DNA of 64,000 bases from NCBI GenBank assembly GCA_024803745.1, contig JANJXV010000154.1, forward strand, positions 248,001-312,000. Reading direction: 5' to 3'. This DNA is from Megascapheus bottae. Taxonomy: Eukaryota > Chordata > Mammalia > Rodentia > Geomyidae. The notes beneath the pieces are model-generated. The model was given only the letters and a program-made list of their open reading frames with translations. It had not been told where the DNA came from and ran no database searches. Shown one piece after another: positions 33,075-46,175 of this stretch (position 1 is the stretch's first letter; each line of letters opens with the position of its first letter). A program made the translations under genes and the position numbers.

Positions 33075-33210
33075 GCTTACTCATAGGGCCTGTGTGATAA
33101 CCCTCAGCATCTTTTCCTCAAAGGTATTGGTCTTTCACTTGTAGCTTATTATAGCTAATTGGAGTTGAGAGATTCACTCAATTTCTTGCCCTGTGCATTG
33201 GAACCCAGTG
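33075..33210 (-). mobile_element. SINE, decayed
   Basis: gcttactcatagggcctgtg, tagctaattggagttgagag: middle of a fusion element in reverse. Confidence 0.5.
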
Positions 33211-33224
33211 CTGGGTTCCCATAT

Positions 33225-33450
33225 TGTTAATTGTAGCTATAGAGAAGCCTGAGGTCTGGGGATCCTCGTTAGAATCCAGCCCCTGAAAGAAAGTCACTGA
33301 TAGAAATCTTTATCTTCAGTTAAGCACGAATAAATAAGGCAAAAGTGGAACTGTGGCTCAGTTCCTCTTGTACCAGCCACGAGAAAATTAGTAATTGGCA
33401 GCACCTGGTCCCTGAGAGAAATCCTTAGCACTGGTTCAAAAACAAGAAAG
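33225..33450 (+). mobile_element. B1/ID-fusion SINE, decayed
   Basis: agaagcctgaggtctgggga, aaaagtggaactgtggctca, ggtccctgagagaaatcc. Faces the preceding decayed element. Confidence 0.55.
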
Positions 33451-33892
33451 AAAATAATGAAAAAAATTAAAACTTGCTGAGGAATCCATAAGGATAAACG
33501 TGCCTGTGAATAATCTTGTCATTTCAGATTCCCTCAAGAGCTTAGGTCTCTCCGTATTTTATCAAGTTTTTTTAAAGATATTTACATATTTTCTATCTTT
33601 CTTAAACAGAGATTGCCATCCACAAAACACAAACACAAACTCTCACACAGTATACCACCCACCCATAAGTGTCTGGCTATGTATATATGTATAGTCATAT
33701 GTATTGATCTGTCTCTCTATACTAATATATAAATGCATAAACATATATATTTAGACAAACCGGAAACATACATAGATAGGTCTCACGCGTTTCCAGATTT
33801 TGTGCAAGTCTTCTGAGTGCAACTTATCATTGTATTGTTTGTCAAGATAGAGTCCCTCTAACTTTTGGCCAGCTTCTTGTCCTTTGATACTT
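33451..33892. other. No feature recognised
   Basis: About 440 AT-rich bases with short TA/GTA repeats near 33,670-33,760. Confidence 0.5.
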
Positions 33893-34083
33893 TTTTATGC
33901 CAGTCCTGGGTTTTGAACGCTAGGCCTGGATGCTGTCACTGAGCTTGAGCTTCTTGCATTCAGTAGTTTATTGCAGATAAGAGTCTCATGGAGTTTCTGT
34001 CCTGGGCTGGCTTTGAATTGTGATCCTCAGATCTCAAACTCCTGAGTAGCTAGGATGACAGTCTTGAGCTACCAGTACCTGGT
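33893..34083 (-). mobile_element. B1/ID-fusion SINE at duplication edge
   Basis: gccagtcctgggttttgaac, cagataagagtctcatggag, gagtagctaggatgacagtc. Its end lies 35 bases before the first base matched by copy A. Confidence 0.8.
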
Positions 34084-34118
34084 TCCTTTGCCTCTTTTAC
34101 CCTTTTTTTTGGCCCCAC

Positions 34119-36654
34119 CACAGCCATGGTATCTACCTTCCTATGTTCTCTCCACCTGCCCCCAGACAGGGGTATGACAGATGCTTTCCACCCACTTATT
34201 CATGTCCTCCTCTGTATTGGCTGACAGCTAAGACATGCACTCACTTGTCTGGATGCCAAACACAAAGCCATGTGATTGTTTCTCAGTCTGGAACATCCTA
34301 TCAGATTTATAGCACCACAGAGGGTCAGGTTGATGCTCCTCCAGGGCTTCTTAAATTGTTCTCATATTAATCCACAACACGTTTGTCATCACTTGTCCAG
34401 CTAATTCATGGACTAAAGCAGCATTCCCTACAAACTTAGATCCCAATACCATGAGGACACTCAAGGGTGCATTAGGAGTGTGACCTGCAGGTGGATGTGA
34501 GCCTGTCTAAGTTGGAGGGGATTTCTCCACCACAGGAAATGGAATACAAATTTAGAATCTGCTTTCATGAGGTGACAATCTCTGGCAGATGTTCTTATCA
34601 AATGTGACACTGCCTACTTCCAGCTTAAAACATGGGTTGATGACCCAGCATAACAGAGAATGTATTCACCCCAGCCCAACACATAGGCTGGGACCCTGAA
34701 CTTTCAGGTAGCATTTGGCTTTGAAGGTCATGAGATCTTAGTCTACAAATGATGAGCCCCCTCCCGTGAGGCATAGCAAACGGAGCCAAAGTGCAACCCA
34801 GTTAAGCACCAGATCAAGCTTCCCTTCTTCAGTAGGGTATGGTTTGAAAACTGTGCATAGCTTCTGTTTGAAGCCAGTCCAGAAAGGAAAGTCCACGAAA
34901 CTCTCATTTCCAGTTAACTGCCAAGGGGGTGGGGGAAGTCACAGGCTGGGGGATGCACAGGATGATTCATGGGCCCTGTGCAGCTACTGGGTCACCCCCT
35001 TCTGCATCTCAGCCTTTGGCTTTGAGCTCTGTGATCGTCAAGATGTGCACAGTCTGTACTCTGGCTGGCAGAAGAAAGGACCCTGGGAAGACAATTGTAG
35101 ACCCTTTGTGAGTGTAGGAAGGGGTAGGCTGGACACCCAGTCCAAGAGGAGCTAAAACTGGAGTCGAGGGGTGTGCAAGGAGTGGGTGTGAGGGTTGTGG
35201 GCAGTCACAGTCACGGCAGAGGTGGCTCTGTCTGTGGGGTGAGTGCCTCCCTGCAGGCACAGTACTGGACATATCAGAGATCCACATGAAAAGGAAAAGC
35301 TGGAAATGGCACTATGGTTCAAATGGTAGAGCATCAACCTTGAGCAAAAGAGCTCAGGGACAGTACCCAGGACCTGAGTTCAAGCCTCATGACTGTAAAA
35401 GAAAAAGAACCAGGACTATGAGAGGGAACCTGGTACTCTCTTGGTCTAATCAGACACAAGAAGAGGCCGGGATAGGCTGTGGAAAAACACAGAGAACATC
35501 TTCCCCCAGCTCATCCGGTCCTGCATGCAGGGACAGCCTTGTAACTAGGGCTATGGTGAGATCATCTTCACCCCTGTGCTGCCATCTGAATTGTAGGCCT
35601 CTGTCCTGGCATGGGGTGTCCTGATGGCTGAGCAGGTGCCCTAACCCTAGATGGAGAGCAGCCACTGACTGTGGTAGCTAAGGAGAGATCTGTTCCATAG
35701 CTATCAGGCCACCCAGCATGGGAGCCATAACCACGCCTCACCCAGGTAGAGGCCAATGGTTTTCCAGGTGCCACTAACATTGCCCCACCCCTATCTCTGG
35801 GTACACGTGACATTCCCTCCACAAGGAGCAGGACTAAGTGAAGGATCAGGAAGCTGCCTATGGGCTTCAGATGATGGCCAGGCTGGCACTACAGATGGCC
35901 TCACTCTGTCACCACCTTCCCCTGCCTCCATCATTCCTCCATCATGCCTCTCTACCTCCCACCCATTAACCTTGGAAACCAATGAACTGGGCTCTCATCA
36001 TTCCTCTCATCTCTTCACCCACCTTGCCATGCGTCCATCCCTCTGTCACTTCCACCCCACACACATCCCACCACTAGCCACCCTGTAGCTTATGAGGATC
36101 CCAGAGGAAGCTCTTGGTGAAGGGCTTGTGACCAAAAAACAGTTACTATCACCCGCTCCGGCCTGATCCACCACAGAATAAGAACAGCCAAGCAGGCACA
36201 CACTGCAGCAGAGTTGCTCTGCTCCCACCCTGATTTCTTCATGGCCAGGACTTGGCTCTCCTCAGCCTCCCAGCTCAGTAACCAGAACATTGTGCTTTCA
36301 CAGAGCCATGGCTTCCAGTCTCCATGGACACAATGACATCAAGGTGATGCCAACTTCCCCATCTCTATATACTTCTAACTATGGGATGGGAGCTGATGTT
36401 CTCTTCTGTGACTCCATCCGCTAAGAGGCTCACGCAGATTTCTATCCTTTGCTCATCATGGTGACTCTTTGGTTAACAAGTCACTGCTGGGCTTCCAGTT
36501 CACCACATATAGAACCCAAACTCCAACACTTTTCTTAGAAGGACTGATGACTTTTAAATATTCTCTAGTTTTAAATTTCTAGTTCCTTCTCTCTTTCATT
36601 TATATATTTCCCTTCCTCACATACTTCCCTTTTTTTACCTTCCTTCTTTCATTC
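34119..36654. other. Unrecognised flank of copy B
   Basis: Counterpart of 1-2,952. A 582-bp segment present in A (800-1,381) is missing here at 34,918-34,925, with one copy of CTGCCAAG left at the join. The deletion fuses short frames into a 129-codon frame (34,766-35,155) with no recognisable content. Confidence 0.7.
35294..35405 (+). mobile_element. SINE tail module (copy B)
   Basis: agctggaaatggcactatgg, caaccttgagcaaaagagct, gacctgagttcaagcctcat. Copy A retains only the first 42 bases. Confidence 0.75.
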
Positions 36655-36867
36655 CTGGCCTTGAACTCAAGACCTGGAGCTTTTTCTTAGCTTTTCTTTG
36701 CTCAAGGTAGCACTCTAGCTCTTGAGCCACAGCTCTACTTCAATCTTTGTTCTTGCTCTAAACTGGGAGTATGAGTCTCATGCATTTTTCCCTTTGCTGG
36801 GTTGGTTTTAAACCACAATACTAAGATCAGGATCCTGAATATGCCTCGGATTACAGGTATTATCTAA
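36655..36867 (-). mobile_element. B1/ID-fusion SINE (copy B)
   Basis: Same insertion as 2,953-3,165. Confidence 0.75.
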
Positions 36868-37809
36868 TCAAAACAAATTCCTGATTTCTTTTTTAGACAT
36901 AATTAGTTCTTTCAGGTGAGCCACCAGCCACTCATGCAAGAGCATTGCAGGATCCCAGCATTCATCTTGTCTCCAGTCTTATTCCATCCATCTCACAATG
37001 GTCATGTAAATCACCCTGCTGCATGCCTGAAGTCGCAAGGAACGTTCTCAACGCCATGAGAAGCCCCCTTAAGCACTGCCTCAGACATGCCCAGCCCCCA
37101 TCCCACTTCCACATGAGCATTTGTTTAGGAGAAATTTCCTGAGTACATCATCATCTTTTCCTCACCATTCTAATTTCATCTTTGGAGTCATTTCTCCCAG
37201 ACAAAGAGGAACATGATCCATGGTTTGATAGCAGCTCCAGCTTCATAGTCCCAGCCAATAACACACCCCCATTACCCTGCCAGACACCTGAATTCAAGGA
37301 CAATGTTTCCGCTACCCCTGACTCTTATCAAATGTTTTCACTTATACAGTGCATTAAAATAATTTTACTAAATGGAATAAACACATGGCATCAAGCTTCA
37401 GAATCTTTGCACCTGAACTTTTAGTGAATCACAGACACACCAGCATTTCTGTAGCCAACAGAAATCTTAGCTTTGAGATTTCAGCATTCCTGTTATCCAA
37501 GTTTGGATGTGCTTACACTGCCCTTAATGGGGCACTTCAATCACACAATCCCACAACAATCAATGTCATTTGACATTCACTGGTAGGTGGTGCTAGGAAA
37601 AAGACTGATGTGCCAACTCCATGCTGGCTTGACCTATGCCATCTTCAAACCTGGAGCAAGTGGGGCTCCTCTGTCCATGACACCTTTTGTCTACTACCCC
37701 AGGAGGACCTTTACCTTGAGACAAAATTATGAAGACTATCTCTACCAGCAAAGATTCCAGTGAGATGTGCCTACATGGATAAAGCTAAAATCTCACTAAA
37801 GTGAGGTTG
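36868..37809. other. No feature recognised
   Basis: Counterpart of 3,166-4,107; no supported gene. Confidence 0.5.
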
Positions 37810-38030
37810 TTGGCAGTGCTGGAGCCTGAACTCAGGGCCTGGGCACTAAGCATTTGTACTCAAGACTAGCCCTTTACCACTTGAGCCCAAATTCCATTCC
37901 CAGCTGTTTTTATTTTTGGTAGTAAGAATCTATCAGACTTTCCTGTTCTAGGTGACTTGGAACTTCCATACTCAGATCTCAGCCTCCTGACCAGCCTGGA
38001 TTAAAAGTGTGGATCAGCCATGCGCCACAC
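37810..38030 (-). mobile_element. B1/ID-fusion SINE (copy B)
   Basis: Same insertion as 4,108-4,328. Confidence 0.75.
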
Positions 38031-38417
38031 CTGAGGACTTTGCCAGCACATTTTTTCCCAAAAATTAGAAGAGGAAGATGTGGGAGGGTTGGGCTCATCC
38101 TGCCCTGCATATGAAGGAGAGCATGAGCGCCTGAACTTCATTCCCTGTTGTAGGCTGCTAGAGGGAAAGGAAGCAAATAGGCACAGGCTGGCAGCAGATG
38201 CCACAGAACAACTTGTGACCAAGACTCCCAGAGCAGACCTCAGAATCAATGACAGAGTTGGATCTACCCAGTAACAGAGGCAGTGGTGGCACCTGAAACT
38301 GCGCGTTTGAGCCTTTGCTGCTAGAAAACAGGGCCACCTATGTCTCAATGAGAAAGGTGAGATTTTGGTGGAGAAGGTGAGATTAAACATTATGTATCAT
38401 GCCAGAAGACAGACTAT
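38031..38417. other. No feature recognised
   Basis: Counterpart of 4,329-4,715. Confidence 0.4.
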
Positions 38418-38905
38418 AAGGGGTCTTTTATTATTCCAAGTGAAATTTTGGATTTCCTCTTCTGTTTCTTTAAAGAATGACATTGGGATATTGATGAATA
38501 TTGCACTGAATTTGTAGATAGTCCCTATCAAGATTGCCATTTTTACAATATTACTTTTTCCAAACCAGGAGCATAGGTTTTTGCATTTCCTCAGTTCTGC
38601 GTTAATTTCCTTCTCCAGAGTTTATAGTTCCATCAAAAAGGTGCTTTACATTCTAAGTTAATTCCTAGGTATTTTATTTTCTTTGATAGCAAAATGGGTT
38701 GCTATCCTGATTCTTGCCTCATTCCTCTCATTTGTTGGCATATAGGAAGGCAGTTAACATTGAGGGTTAATTTTATACCCTGCTACCTTACCAAAGTTTT
38801 ATATCAGCTCAAGCAGCTTCGGAGTAGAGTCTATAGGGTTCTTTAAATACAGAATCATGTCATCTGTAAGGAGAGAAAGTTTCAGTTCCTCTTTCCCTTT
38901 TCCTC
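38418..38905 (-). mobile_element. L1 fragment, inverted 5' part (copy B)
   Basis: Same twin-primed insertion as 4,716-5,166. It keeps about 30 bases (near 38,492-38,525, gcactgaatttgtagatagt) that copy A lost. Confidence 0.8.
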
Positions 38906-39300
38906 CTCACTCCAGTTAGAATGGCCAACATCCAGAAATCTAATAACGTATGCTGGAGGGGATGTGGCCAGGAGGGATCACTACTACACTGCTGGTGGGA
39001 TTGCAAACTCGTTCAACCACTATGTAAAGCACTATGGCAGTATCCCAAAAAGACTAAACATAGAGCTCCCCTGTGATCCAGCAATTTCACTACTTGACAA
39101 TCGTCCAGATAGGACACACTAAATTCACTAGAACAATAACATTTATCACAGCACTATTTACTATAACAAAGGTATGGAACCAACCCAGATGCCCGTCAGT
39201 TGATGAGTAGATCAAATATGGTGTTTTTACACAATGGAATTCTGTGCTTCTGTCAGAAAGAATGACATAGACGAATTTGTAAGGAAATAGAAAGACTGTA
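38906..39300 (+). mobile_element. L1 fragment, ORF2 C-terminal end (copy B)
   Basis: Same as 5,167-5,560; it keeps the intact ctgctggtggga segment where copy A has a 3-base loss. Confidence 0.8.
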
Positions 39301-39321
39301 AAGTTTAGAAATTAGTTTCTG

Positions 39322-39459
39322 TCTCCTTCTCTCTCTCCTTCTCTATCTCTGTAAAATTTAGAAGTTCCTGTTTCTCTCTCTTTTCTCTCTTTCTCTCTCT
39401 CTTTCTGTCTCTCTCTTTCTGTCTCTCTCTGTCTCTCTCTGTATCTCTCTCTCTCTCTA

Positions 39460-39539
<80 letters not shown>

Positions 39540-39540
39540 C
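39322..39540. repeat. (TC)n microsatellite (copy B)
   Basis: Longer than the copy A tract (5,580-5,749), with extra CTTT interruptions. Confidence 0.95.
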
Positions 39541-39545
39541 AATCC

Positions 39546-39711
39546 TTAGGCTTGAACTCAGGGCCTGAGCTACTTTTGCTCAAGGTTAGCACTCTACCAT
39601 TTGAACCACAGTGCTGCTTCTGGCTTGCTCTTTTCACGTAGTATTGAGGAATCTAACCCAGGCCTTCATCCTTGATAGGTTAGCACTCTACCACTAAGCC
39701 ACACAGTCAGC
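39546..39711 (-). mobile_element. ID-dimer SINE (copy B)
   Basis: Same insertion as 5,755-5,918. Confidence 0.8.
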
Positions 39712-39719
39712 TTTTAGAG

Positions 39720-40446
39720 GTTCCTGACAAAGGTTTTCCTACATGCTATTATTTCTTCTGTGAGTGCTCTTAATGCTTGCTGAAGGTTGACTTTGTTTAG
39801 AAGACTTACCCTAATGCTCCCATATACAGAGATTCTATATATAGCTAAATGTTTTTCATTACTCAGAATTTCTCTATTGTGTATGTTCTGAAATGTTCTG
39901 ACTTCTGATTAAAAGTCATTGCACATTTGTTCTATTCATTAGTTTTCTTTTCTTCTATGGGAATCAGGTTTGTGATGAACACAGAAGTATGCCTTCCAGG
40001 TCAAACACTTTCCACATTTGTAATATTCATAAGGTTTTTCTCTCCTATGTGCATTTTATACTTAGTCATGCGTTCATGATGGATTTTTCATATTCTTATA
40101 TTCATACGATTTTTATCCTGTGTCTGTGTGGTATCATGCAAACTCAACTATGAGTTCTTCAAAAAAATTTCCCTTTCATTTTATTCATAGGATTCTATCC
40201 TGTGGGAGTTTAGTGATAAATCTTGACTTGTGCCTTCTGGGGAAAAGACTGAACATTTGCTACATTCATTAAGGGTTTTATCTTGTGTTGGTTCTGTGAC
40301 ACAAGCTGAGTTTTCTTCCACAGACTAAAAAGTCTTTCCTATTTATTACATTGCTAAGGCTTCTCATATGTGTGAACTCTCTTACGCTTCCTGAAGGGTG
40401 AATACTGCACGAAAGACTTTCAACTTTGGTTATATTCCTAAGGTTT
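39720..40446 (-). pseudogene. Decayed C2H2 finger remnants (copy B)
   Basis: Same broken finger text as 5,930-6,659, beyond the stop that closes the finger frame. Confidence 0.65.
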
Positions 40447-41350
40447 CTAATATGTGTGAATTCTGTTATGCCTCCTGTAATGTGACTTCCATCTGAAGGT
40501 CTTACCACATTTGATGCACTCGTACAGTTTCTCTCCTGTGTGTGTTCTCTGATGCAATTTGAGGGAAGACTTCCATTTGAAAGACATTCCACATCGGTTA
40601 CCTTCATAAGGTTTTTCTCCTGTTTGAATTGTCTTATGCATGTTGAGGTTTGGCTTCTGTGTGAAGGACTTTTCACATATGTTACACTCATTAGGTGTTT
40701 CTCCTGAGTATATTCTCTGATGAACATGGAGTTTTACCTTCCATTTGAAAGACTTTCCACATTCACTACATGCATAAGTTTTCTCTCCTGTGTGTGTTTT
40801 ATTATGCCCATCAAGATATGACTTCCACTTGAAGGTCTTTCCACATTTGTTGCACACATAAGGTTTCTCTCCTGTGTGTGTTCTTTGATGAAATTTGAGG
40901 GAAGATTTCTGTCGGAAAGACTTTACACATTGGTTACATTCATAAGGTTTCACTCCTGTGTGTATTCTCTGATGAACACGAAGTTTTCCCTTCCCTTGGA
41001 AAGACTTTCCACATTCATTACACTTATAAGATTTCTCTGCTGTGTGCGTTATTTGATGAACTCGAAGGTGTATCTTCTGGGTGAAAGACTTTTCACATTT
41101 GTTACATTCATAAGGTTTCTCTTCTGTGTGTCTTCTCTGGTGCAAAGTGAGGTATGATTTCAGTCTAAAAGTCTTCCCACATTTATCCCATTCATAAGAT
41201 TTCTCTTCTGTGTGAGATCTCTGATGTGTGCTGATTGCTGAATTCTGGGCAGAAATTTTATTACGTTCCTCATATTCATAAGGTTTGTCTTCTCTTGGAG
41301 ATCGAGGTTGGAGCGTCAGGTCTGACTTCTCAGAAATTAATTTTCACACT
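40447..41350 (-). pseudogene. C2H2 zinc-finger array of KRAB-ZNF (copy B)
   Basis: The frame is open from about 41,350 to the stop at 40,447 (232 codons counted from 41,145). It encodes eight clear Krueppel-type fingers plus two degenerate ones at its N-terminal side. Fingers 1-4 and 8 have all four ligands. Finger 5 ends in Tyr, finger 6 in Gln, and finger 7 has Gly for its first Cys (YEGNRC). The 2-base insertion that breaks copy A at about 7,250 is absent here. The array is still out of frame with the linker part of the exon, and the KRAB-A exon of this copy has a stop codon. Confidence 0.88.
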
Positions 41351-41510
41351 TGACGTACGCATCACATATCTCAGGATATTTGCTCTGAGGTATTGTAAGG
41401 CGCATTTCATTACTGAAAGATTTCTCACATTCACTACATATATGAGGAGTCTCTCCTGTGTACATTTTCGGATGTGTAGTGATGGTCGGTGGTAAGTACA
41501 ATATTTTTCA
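41351..41510 (-). pseudogene. Frame-broken first finger region (copy B)
   Basis: Contains the MYTGETPH / CSECEKSF unit in a frame different from both the linker and the finger array, followed by stops. Same lesion as copy A, so it predates the duplication. Confidence 0.65.
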
Positions 41511-41923
41511 TCACACAGTACATTTAGCAGTTTTCCTCCCTCCCTGAAGAATTTCTTGGGCAGGGAGAACAGAATTATGATACTGCAGATCTTTTGGACT
41601 GTCACAATCATGAATAAAATGCTCTGAATATCCGATGGATTTTTTAAGAACAGGAGACATACGAGATCTATATGCGGTATGCATCTCATCAGGCTTATGA
41701 GACAGAAGCATGTTCTGACACTTAATGAACTCCTCAGTCCTCACCCGTAAGTTGTTACCGTTATTACTGATCAGCTCTGGATTATGTGTAGAGCTCAAAT
41801 TTAAAGTTGTTGCAAATCTCACGTTTTCCTCCACTTCGATACTACTTGCAACTGCTACTTCACAAAGACATTCATGTGGACTTTCCTGGCATGTCTTGAA
41901 CACATTTTCCATTACCTGGACAT
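41511..41923 (-). pseudogene. KRAB-ZNF final exon, linker part (copy B)
   Basis: Exon starts at 41,923 after acceptor ttttag and stays open to TGA at 41,511, as in copy A. A few substitutions (FATTLNLSS, NNLRVRTEE, LLSHKPDEM) distinguish it. The upstream KRAB-A stop makes this copy's protein unlikely. Confidence 0.75.
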
Positions 41924-42357
41924 CTAAAATGAGTCATAGAAAAAAAGACACAAACATACATGAGATACAAATATTCCTTACTGTAAAGGTAATGACTTTA
42001 CTTTCCCATCCTAAGTGTTAGATATTTTAAAATATAAAAGTGGAAATTGATTTGTGAGAAAAATATGCTTTTCTCCCTAACCTATTAAGAAAATGATATT
42101 TTACAATGACCAATAATGTTTTTCTGTGTTTTAGTTCTCTTTTTATATCACAGGAAATATTTATTGAAATTACCCATCTATGTATTGCTACAGTTTTAAG
42201 CTGAGTACTATCTATAGCATACCTGCAGCTGTTTTTTTTTTCAAATACTGTTTTGTTTATACATTGAGGAATAGCTGCCTTTCTTTTATTTTTGAGAAAT
42301 AATCTAAATATTGTGCTGTTTTGCATCTTTTTAAAACTTTCTTTTCTTTTTTTTTTT

Positions 42358-42508
42358 GTAGTTCATAGGCCTCGGCCCTGTCCCTGAACACTTCAGCAGA
42401 AGACTATAACCCCTATCCTTGAGCTACAGCCCCACTTCCTGTTTTCTAGAGTTAACTACTGATAAGAGTCTCACGTCCTGAGTACCAGATAGGATTACCT
42501 TACCCAGT
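42358..42508 (-). mobile_element. B1/ID-fusion SINE, truncated (copy B)
   Basis: Same insertion as 8,577-8,735. Confidence 0.7.
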
Positions 42509-42846
42509 TTCAATGCTGTTTGCTTATTAACCATTAAGTGAGGAACACGAATTTTTTCTAGATTCATTGGCCACAAGTTTGGTTTATATGTCTGTTTGCC
42601 TTTGATCCAAGCAAGAACGATTCTTGAGAGTAAGGTCTTACACCTATATCCCTTCAGTTACAACTTCTCACTAAAGTCTCAATTTAGGTATTTGTGGGAA
42701 ATTTGAAATTTATTTCTTTCCATTTGAAGTCTTATAAAAATTCCTTTTCTAACACTCCTGTCCCTCAGAACCATGGAAGACCAGAAAATCCCCAGCTCAT
42801 TGTCTAGTTAATTTTCTTATGTTGATTGAAACTTTGTTGTTTTTTT

Positions 42847-43025
42847 TTCCTTCCATTCCTGGGTTTGAACTTAGGACCTAACCACTGTCCTTGGGTTTTC
42901 TCAAGACTAGAACCCTACCAATGAATTCATTACTTCTGGCTTTTTCTATGTATGTTGTAATAAGGAATAAAACCTGTGTCTTTGTGCATGCTAGGCAAGC
43001 ACTCTACCACTAGGCTCAATTTCTG
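42847..43025 (-). mobile_element. ID-dimer SINE (copy B)
   Basis: Same insertion as 9,078-9,252. Confidence 0.75.
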
Positions 43026-43165
43026 GTGGAAACGTCTGGTTTTTAATACCAGTCTCTTCCTACCAGCATAAAGATATTATCCTTATCAGAGAATAATGCC
43101 CTGACATATTCCTTGTTTGCTCAATCATTTATAGTCTTAGTTTTAAAGAAATGAAAGAATGATAT

Positions 43166-43166
43166 T

Positions 43167-43200
<34 letters not shown>

Positions 43201-43214
43201 TTTTCTTTCTTCCC

Positions 43215-43276
<62 letters not shown>

Positions 43277-43280
43277 TTTC
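43166..43280. repeat. (CTTT)n microsatellite (copy B)
   Basis: Shorter than the copy A tract at 9,386-9,552. Confidence 0.95.
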
Positions 43281-43506
43281 TTGTTTTGCGGTCATGGGAC
43301 TTGAATTCTAGACCTGGCTGTTCTTCCTGAGCTCTTCAGCTCAAGGCTACTGCCCTATGTCTTTAGACTCAACCCCACTTCTCATTTTCTATTGGTTCAT
43401 TGGAGAGAAGAGTCTAAGGTGTTTTTGTGATAGGTCAGTCTTTGAACCTTGATCCTCAGATCTCAGCCTCCTAAGTAGCTAGGATTACAGGCATGAGCCA
43501 CGGGCT
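43281..43506 (-). mobile_element. B1/ID-fusion SINE (copy B)
   Basis: Same insertion as 9,553-9,777. Confidence 0.85.
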
Positions 43507-43610
43507 CATGGCTTTCTCATTTTATTTTGTTTCACAGTGATTTCTACAGAGAAATCTAACTTTAACTCTACTGCCACATAGAATTCATCATATCACCCTA
43601 TGATTCTTGG

Positions 43611-43771
43611 TGCCGGGGGTTTGGGATAGCATGCACAAAGACCTGGTTCAGTTCCTTGGTACTACATACAAAGAAAAAGCCAGAAGTGGTGCTATGACTC
43701 AAGATGTAGAGAGCTAGCCTTGAGAAAACCCAAGGACCATGCTCAGGCCCTGAGACCAAGCATAGGATTGG
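43611..43771 (+). mobile_element. ID-dimer SINE (copy B)
   Basis: Same insertion as 9,882-10,042. Confidence 0.8.
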
Positions 43772-43925
43772 GAAAAGAAAATGATTCTTGATTCATTCAC
43801 AAAGAATTCCATAGGTTCCACACAGGATTTAGGGTAACTAAGAATATTATTGCTCAGTACATCACAACATGAACTTACCAATGGGGCTCAGGCTCCAACA
43901 TCAATATGAAGATGCATTCACTCAC

Positions 43926-44015
43926 CTGTGATATTCTTGTCAGAGGAATTTCCTATCCAGAGTTCTGCACAGTGCTCTAGCTTGTCAATTAATACAGGTT
44001 TTGGAACACAGGGCC
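43926..44015 (-). pseudogene. KRAB-B exon of KRAB-ZNF (copy B)
   Basis: 90 bp with intact splice sites (acceptor cag, donor gtgag). It differs from copy A by, among others, Trp for Arg in the AELRI segment (AELWI). Frame intact in itself. Confidence 0.8.
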
Positions 44016-44149
44016 CTGTAAATTAGAAACAGTAGAGAATTATTGCTTATGCTGTGTCATCATTGCTTTAAGTTCGCAGACATCCTACTCACAAGTTATC
44101 TATTAAATCTTTTCTCTCATTTCTCACTGGCTCCATGGTTGACTTTTCC

Positions 44150-44443
44150 CCAGCTCTGGATTCATTTTGTATGGCATAAACTTAGCTGTCTTGCTCAAGG
44201 CTAGAAAAATACCAGTTTGAGTCCCAGCTCCACTTACATGCATAGGTCTTCATGCATGCTAGGCAAGCACTCAACCACAAAGTCAAACTATTGACACTCC
44301 ACTAACATTTTTGAGGGGTTACTTGGAGTTATAGAGTTTCATGGCAATTTTTATGCCATTGCTGGCTTCAAATTAGAATTCTTAGATTTCTTCCTCCTGA
44401 ATATTTTAAGATTACAGGCATGAAACATTGCACCTAGTGCCAG
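44150..44443 (-). mobile_element. Two diverged SINEs (copy B)
   Basis: Counterparts of 10,420-10,557 (ID-dimer) and 10,585-10,712 (B1-like head). Confidence 0.55.
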
Positions 44444-44691
44444 GTTTCCATTATAAACTCACTGTTTAGTGATTTGTAGATCCTATTTCCAATAATGATA
44501 TATATTCTATTCTGGATGGTTTATCCACTTACAATTACTGTGTAAGTTTGGAATGTTGTCTCCATTAGAGGAAACATAATTTAGAACTGTTGTCAAAGTA
44601 TCCTGAATGTATCCTGAAGAATGAGTACAAAATTACCTTAGGTTTTCTTTAGAAAGTAATGATATTCTCAGGGCCTGGAATCTTTCATTTA

Positions 44692-44904
<213 letters not shown>

Positions 44905-45025
44905 CTGGAATGGCACATTTTCATCAAGTAATTAGCACTGAGTTATAAACACACAATGTCTGGAATTTTATTCTTTTTTTGTTGGAATTGTATTCCTTTA
45001 CTTAAATCTTTAGACTTACATGAAA

Positions 45026-45243
45026 TATTGACCTGAAAAGCTTAGGGATGGTGCCTAGGCCCAGACTTCAAGTCCCAAGACCCACAAAAAAATAAGAAGG
45101 CAAGCCAGGTGTTGGTGGCTCACGCCTGTCATCCTAGCTACTCAGGAGACTGAGATCTGAGGACCATGGTTTCAAAGCCAGCCTGGCACAAAATTCCATG
45201 AGACTCCTTTCCAATTACCCACCATAAAATGTTTAATGGCTTG
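45026..45243 (+). mobile_element. SINE tail plus B1/ID-fusion SINE head (copy B)
   Basis: Same pair as 11,293-11,515. Confidence 0.8.
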
Positions 45244-45471
45244 TGGCATATCATGGTAGAGCAATTGTGGTATCGACAGAAATAAGTCGGGGGAGTAGAT
45301 TTAGGTTATAAATGGAATTATTCCATTGAAAAGGAACTACATTATATGATGACATATGCTGATACTGAGAGAATATTGCAAAATCTTAGGGTATCAAGTA
45401 ATAATACTGTGAAGTACACCCAGAATGTTAATGTTCTATGGCTGGCATAATAATCACTTGGGGAAGAAACT

Positions 45472-45725
45472 ATTTTTTCTTTTTTTTTTGGCTGGGGGAT
45501 TTGTAAGGCTTGAACTCTGGGCCTGGGCACTGTTCCTGAGCTCTTCAACTCAAGGCTATCACCCTCCCTATGAAGCCACAGTGCCATTTCCCATATTCTA
45601 GTGGTTAACTGTCGATGAGAGTCTCATAGACTTTCTAATGCCCAGGCTGGATTTGAACCAAATCTTTAGATATCAGCCTGATATCTGAGTAGCTAGGATT
45701 ACAGGTAGAATTCACTGCACCTGGC
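45472..45725 (-). mobile_element. B1/ID-fusion SINE (copy B)
   Basis: Same insertion as 11,735-11,985. Confidence 0.9.
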
Positions 45726-45862
45726 AAGAAATTTATTTCTTGCTGTTTTATACTACAAATTTACTGTATGTTTTACTTTTTCAAAAAGACTGAGGATGAC
45801 CTTTGTTCTGTATATAATGGGAAGAGGGGTAGGGAGCTGTGAGCAGAACAACTGAGGGGCAA

Positions 45863-45950
45863 TACTCAGGGTAGGACAATAGCCTTAAACTAAAGAGCTC
45901 ACGGCCCAAGGTCCAAGCCCCATGAAATTCCCCACTACCCCACAAAAAAA
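45863..45950 (+). mobile_element. SINE tail fragment (copy B)
   Basis: Same as 12,130-12,212. Confidence 0.6.
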
Positions 45951-46133
45951 AGGGAAAAAAATTGGAGATTGGATAGGATTTTCTAAAAAGAATATATAGA
46001 AATAGTAGTTCAAAATGTAGAAAGAAGTTCAATATTAACAGTCATGAGAAAAATTAAAATTACAATGAAATCATTACTTTAAGTATATTAATATAAATAT
46101 AGTTTTAAACAAAAAGATCCACATACACACACA

Positions 46134-46175
<42 letters not shown>

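Noticed and set aside
34766..35155. 129-codon frame unique to copy B
   Set aside because: Created by the 582-bp deletion fusing two short frames; no domain or conservation.
39322..39540. CRISPR-like or structured repeat array
   Set aside because: Simple dinucleotide repeat; no spacer-repeat structure anywhere in the window.
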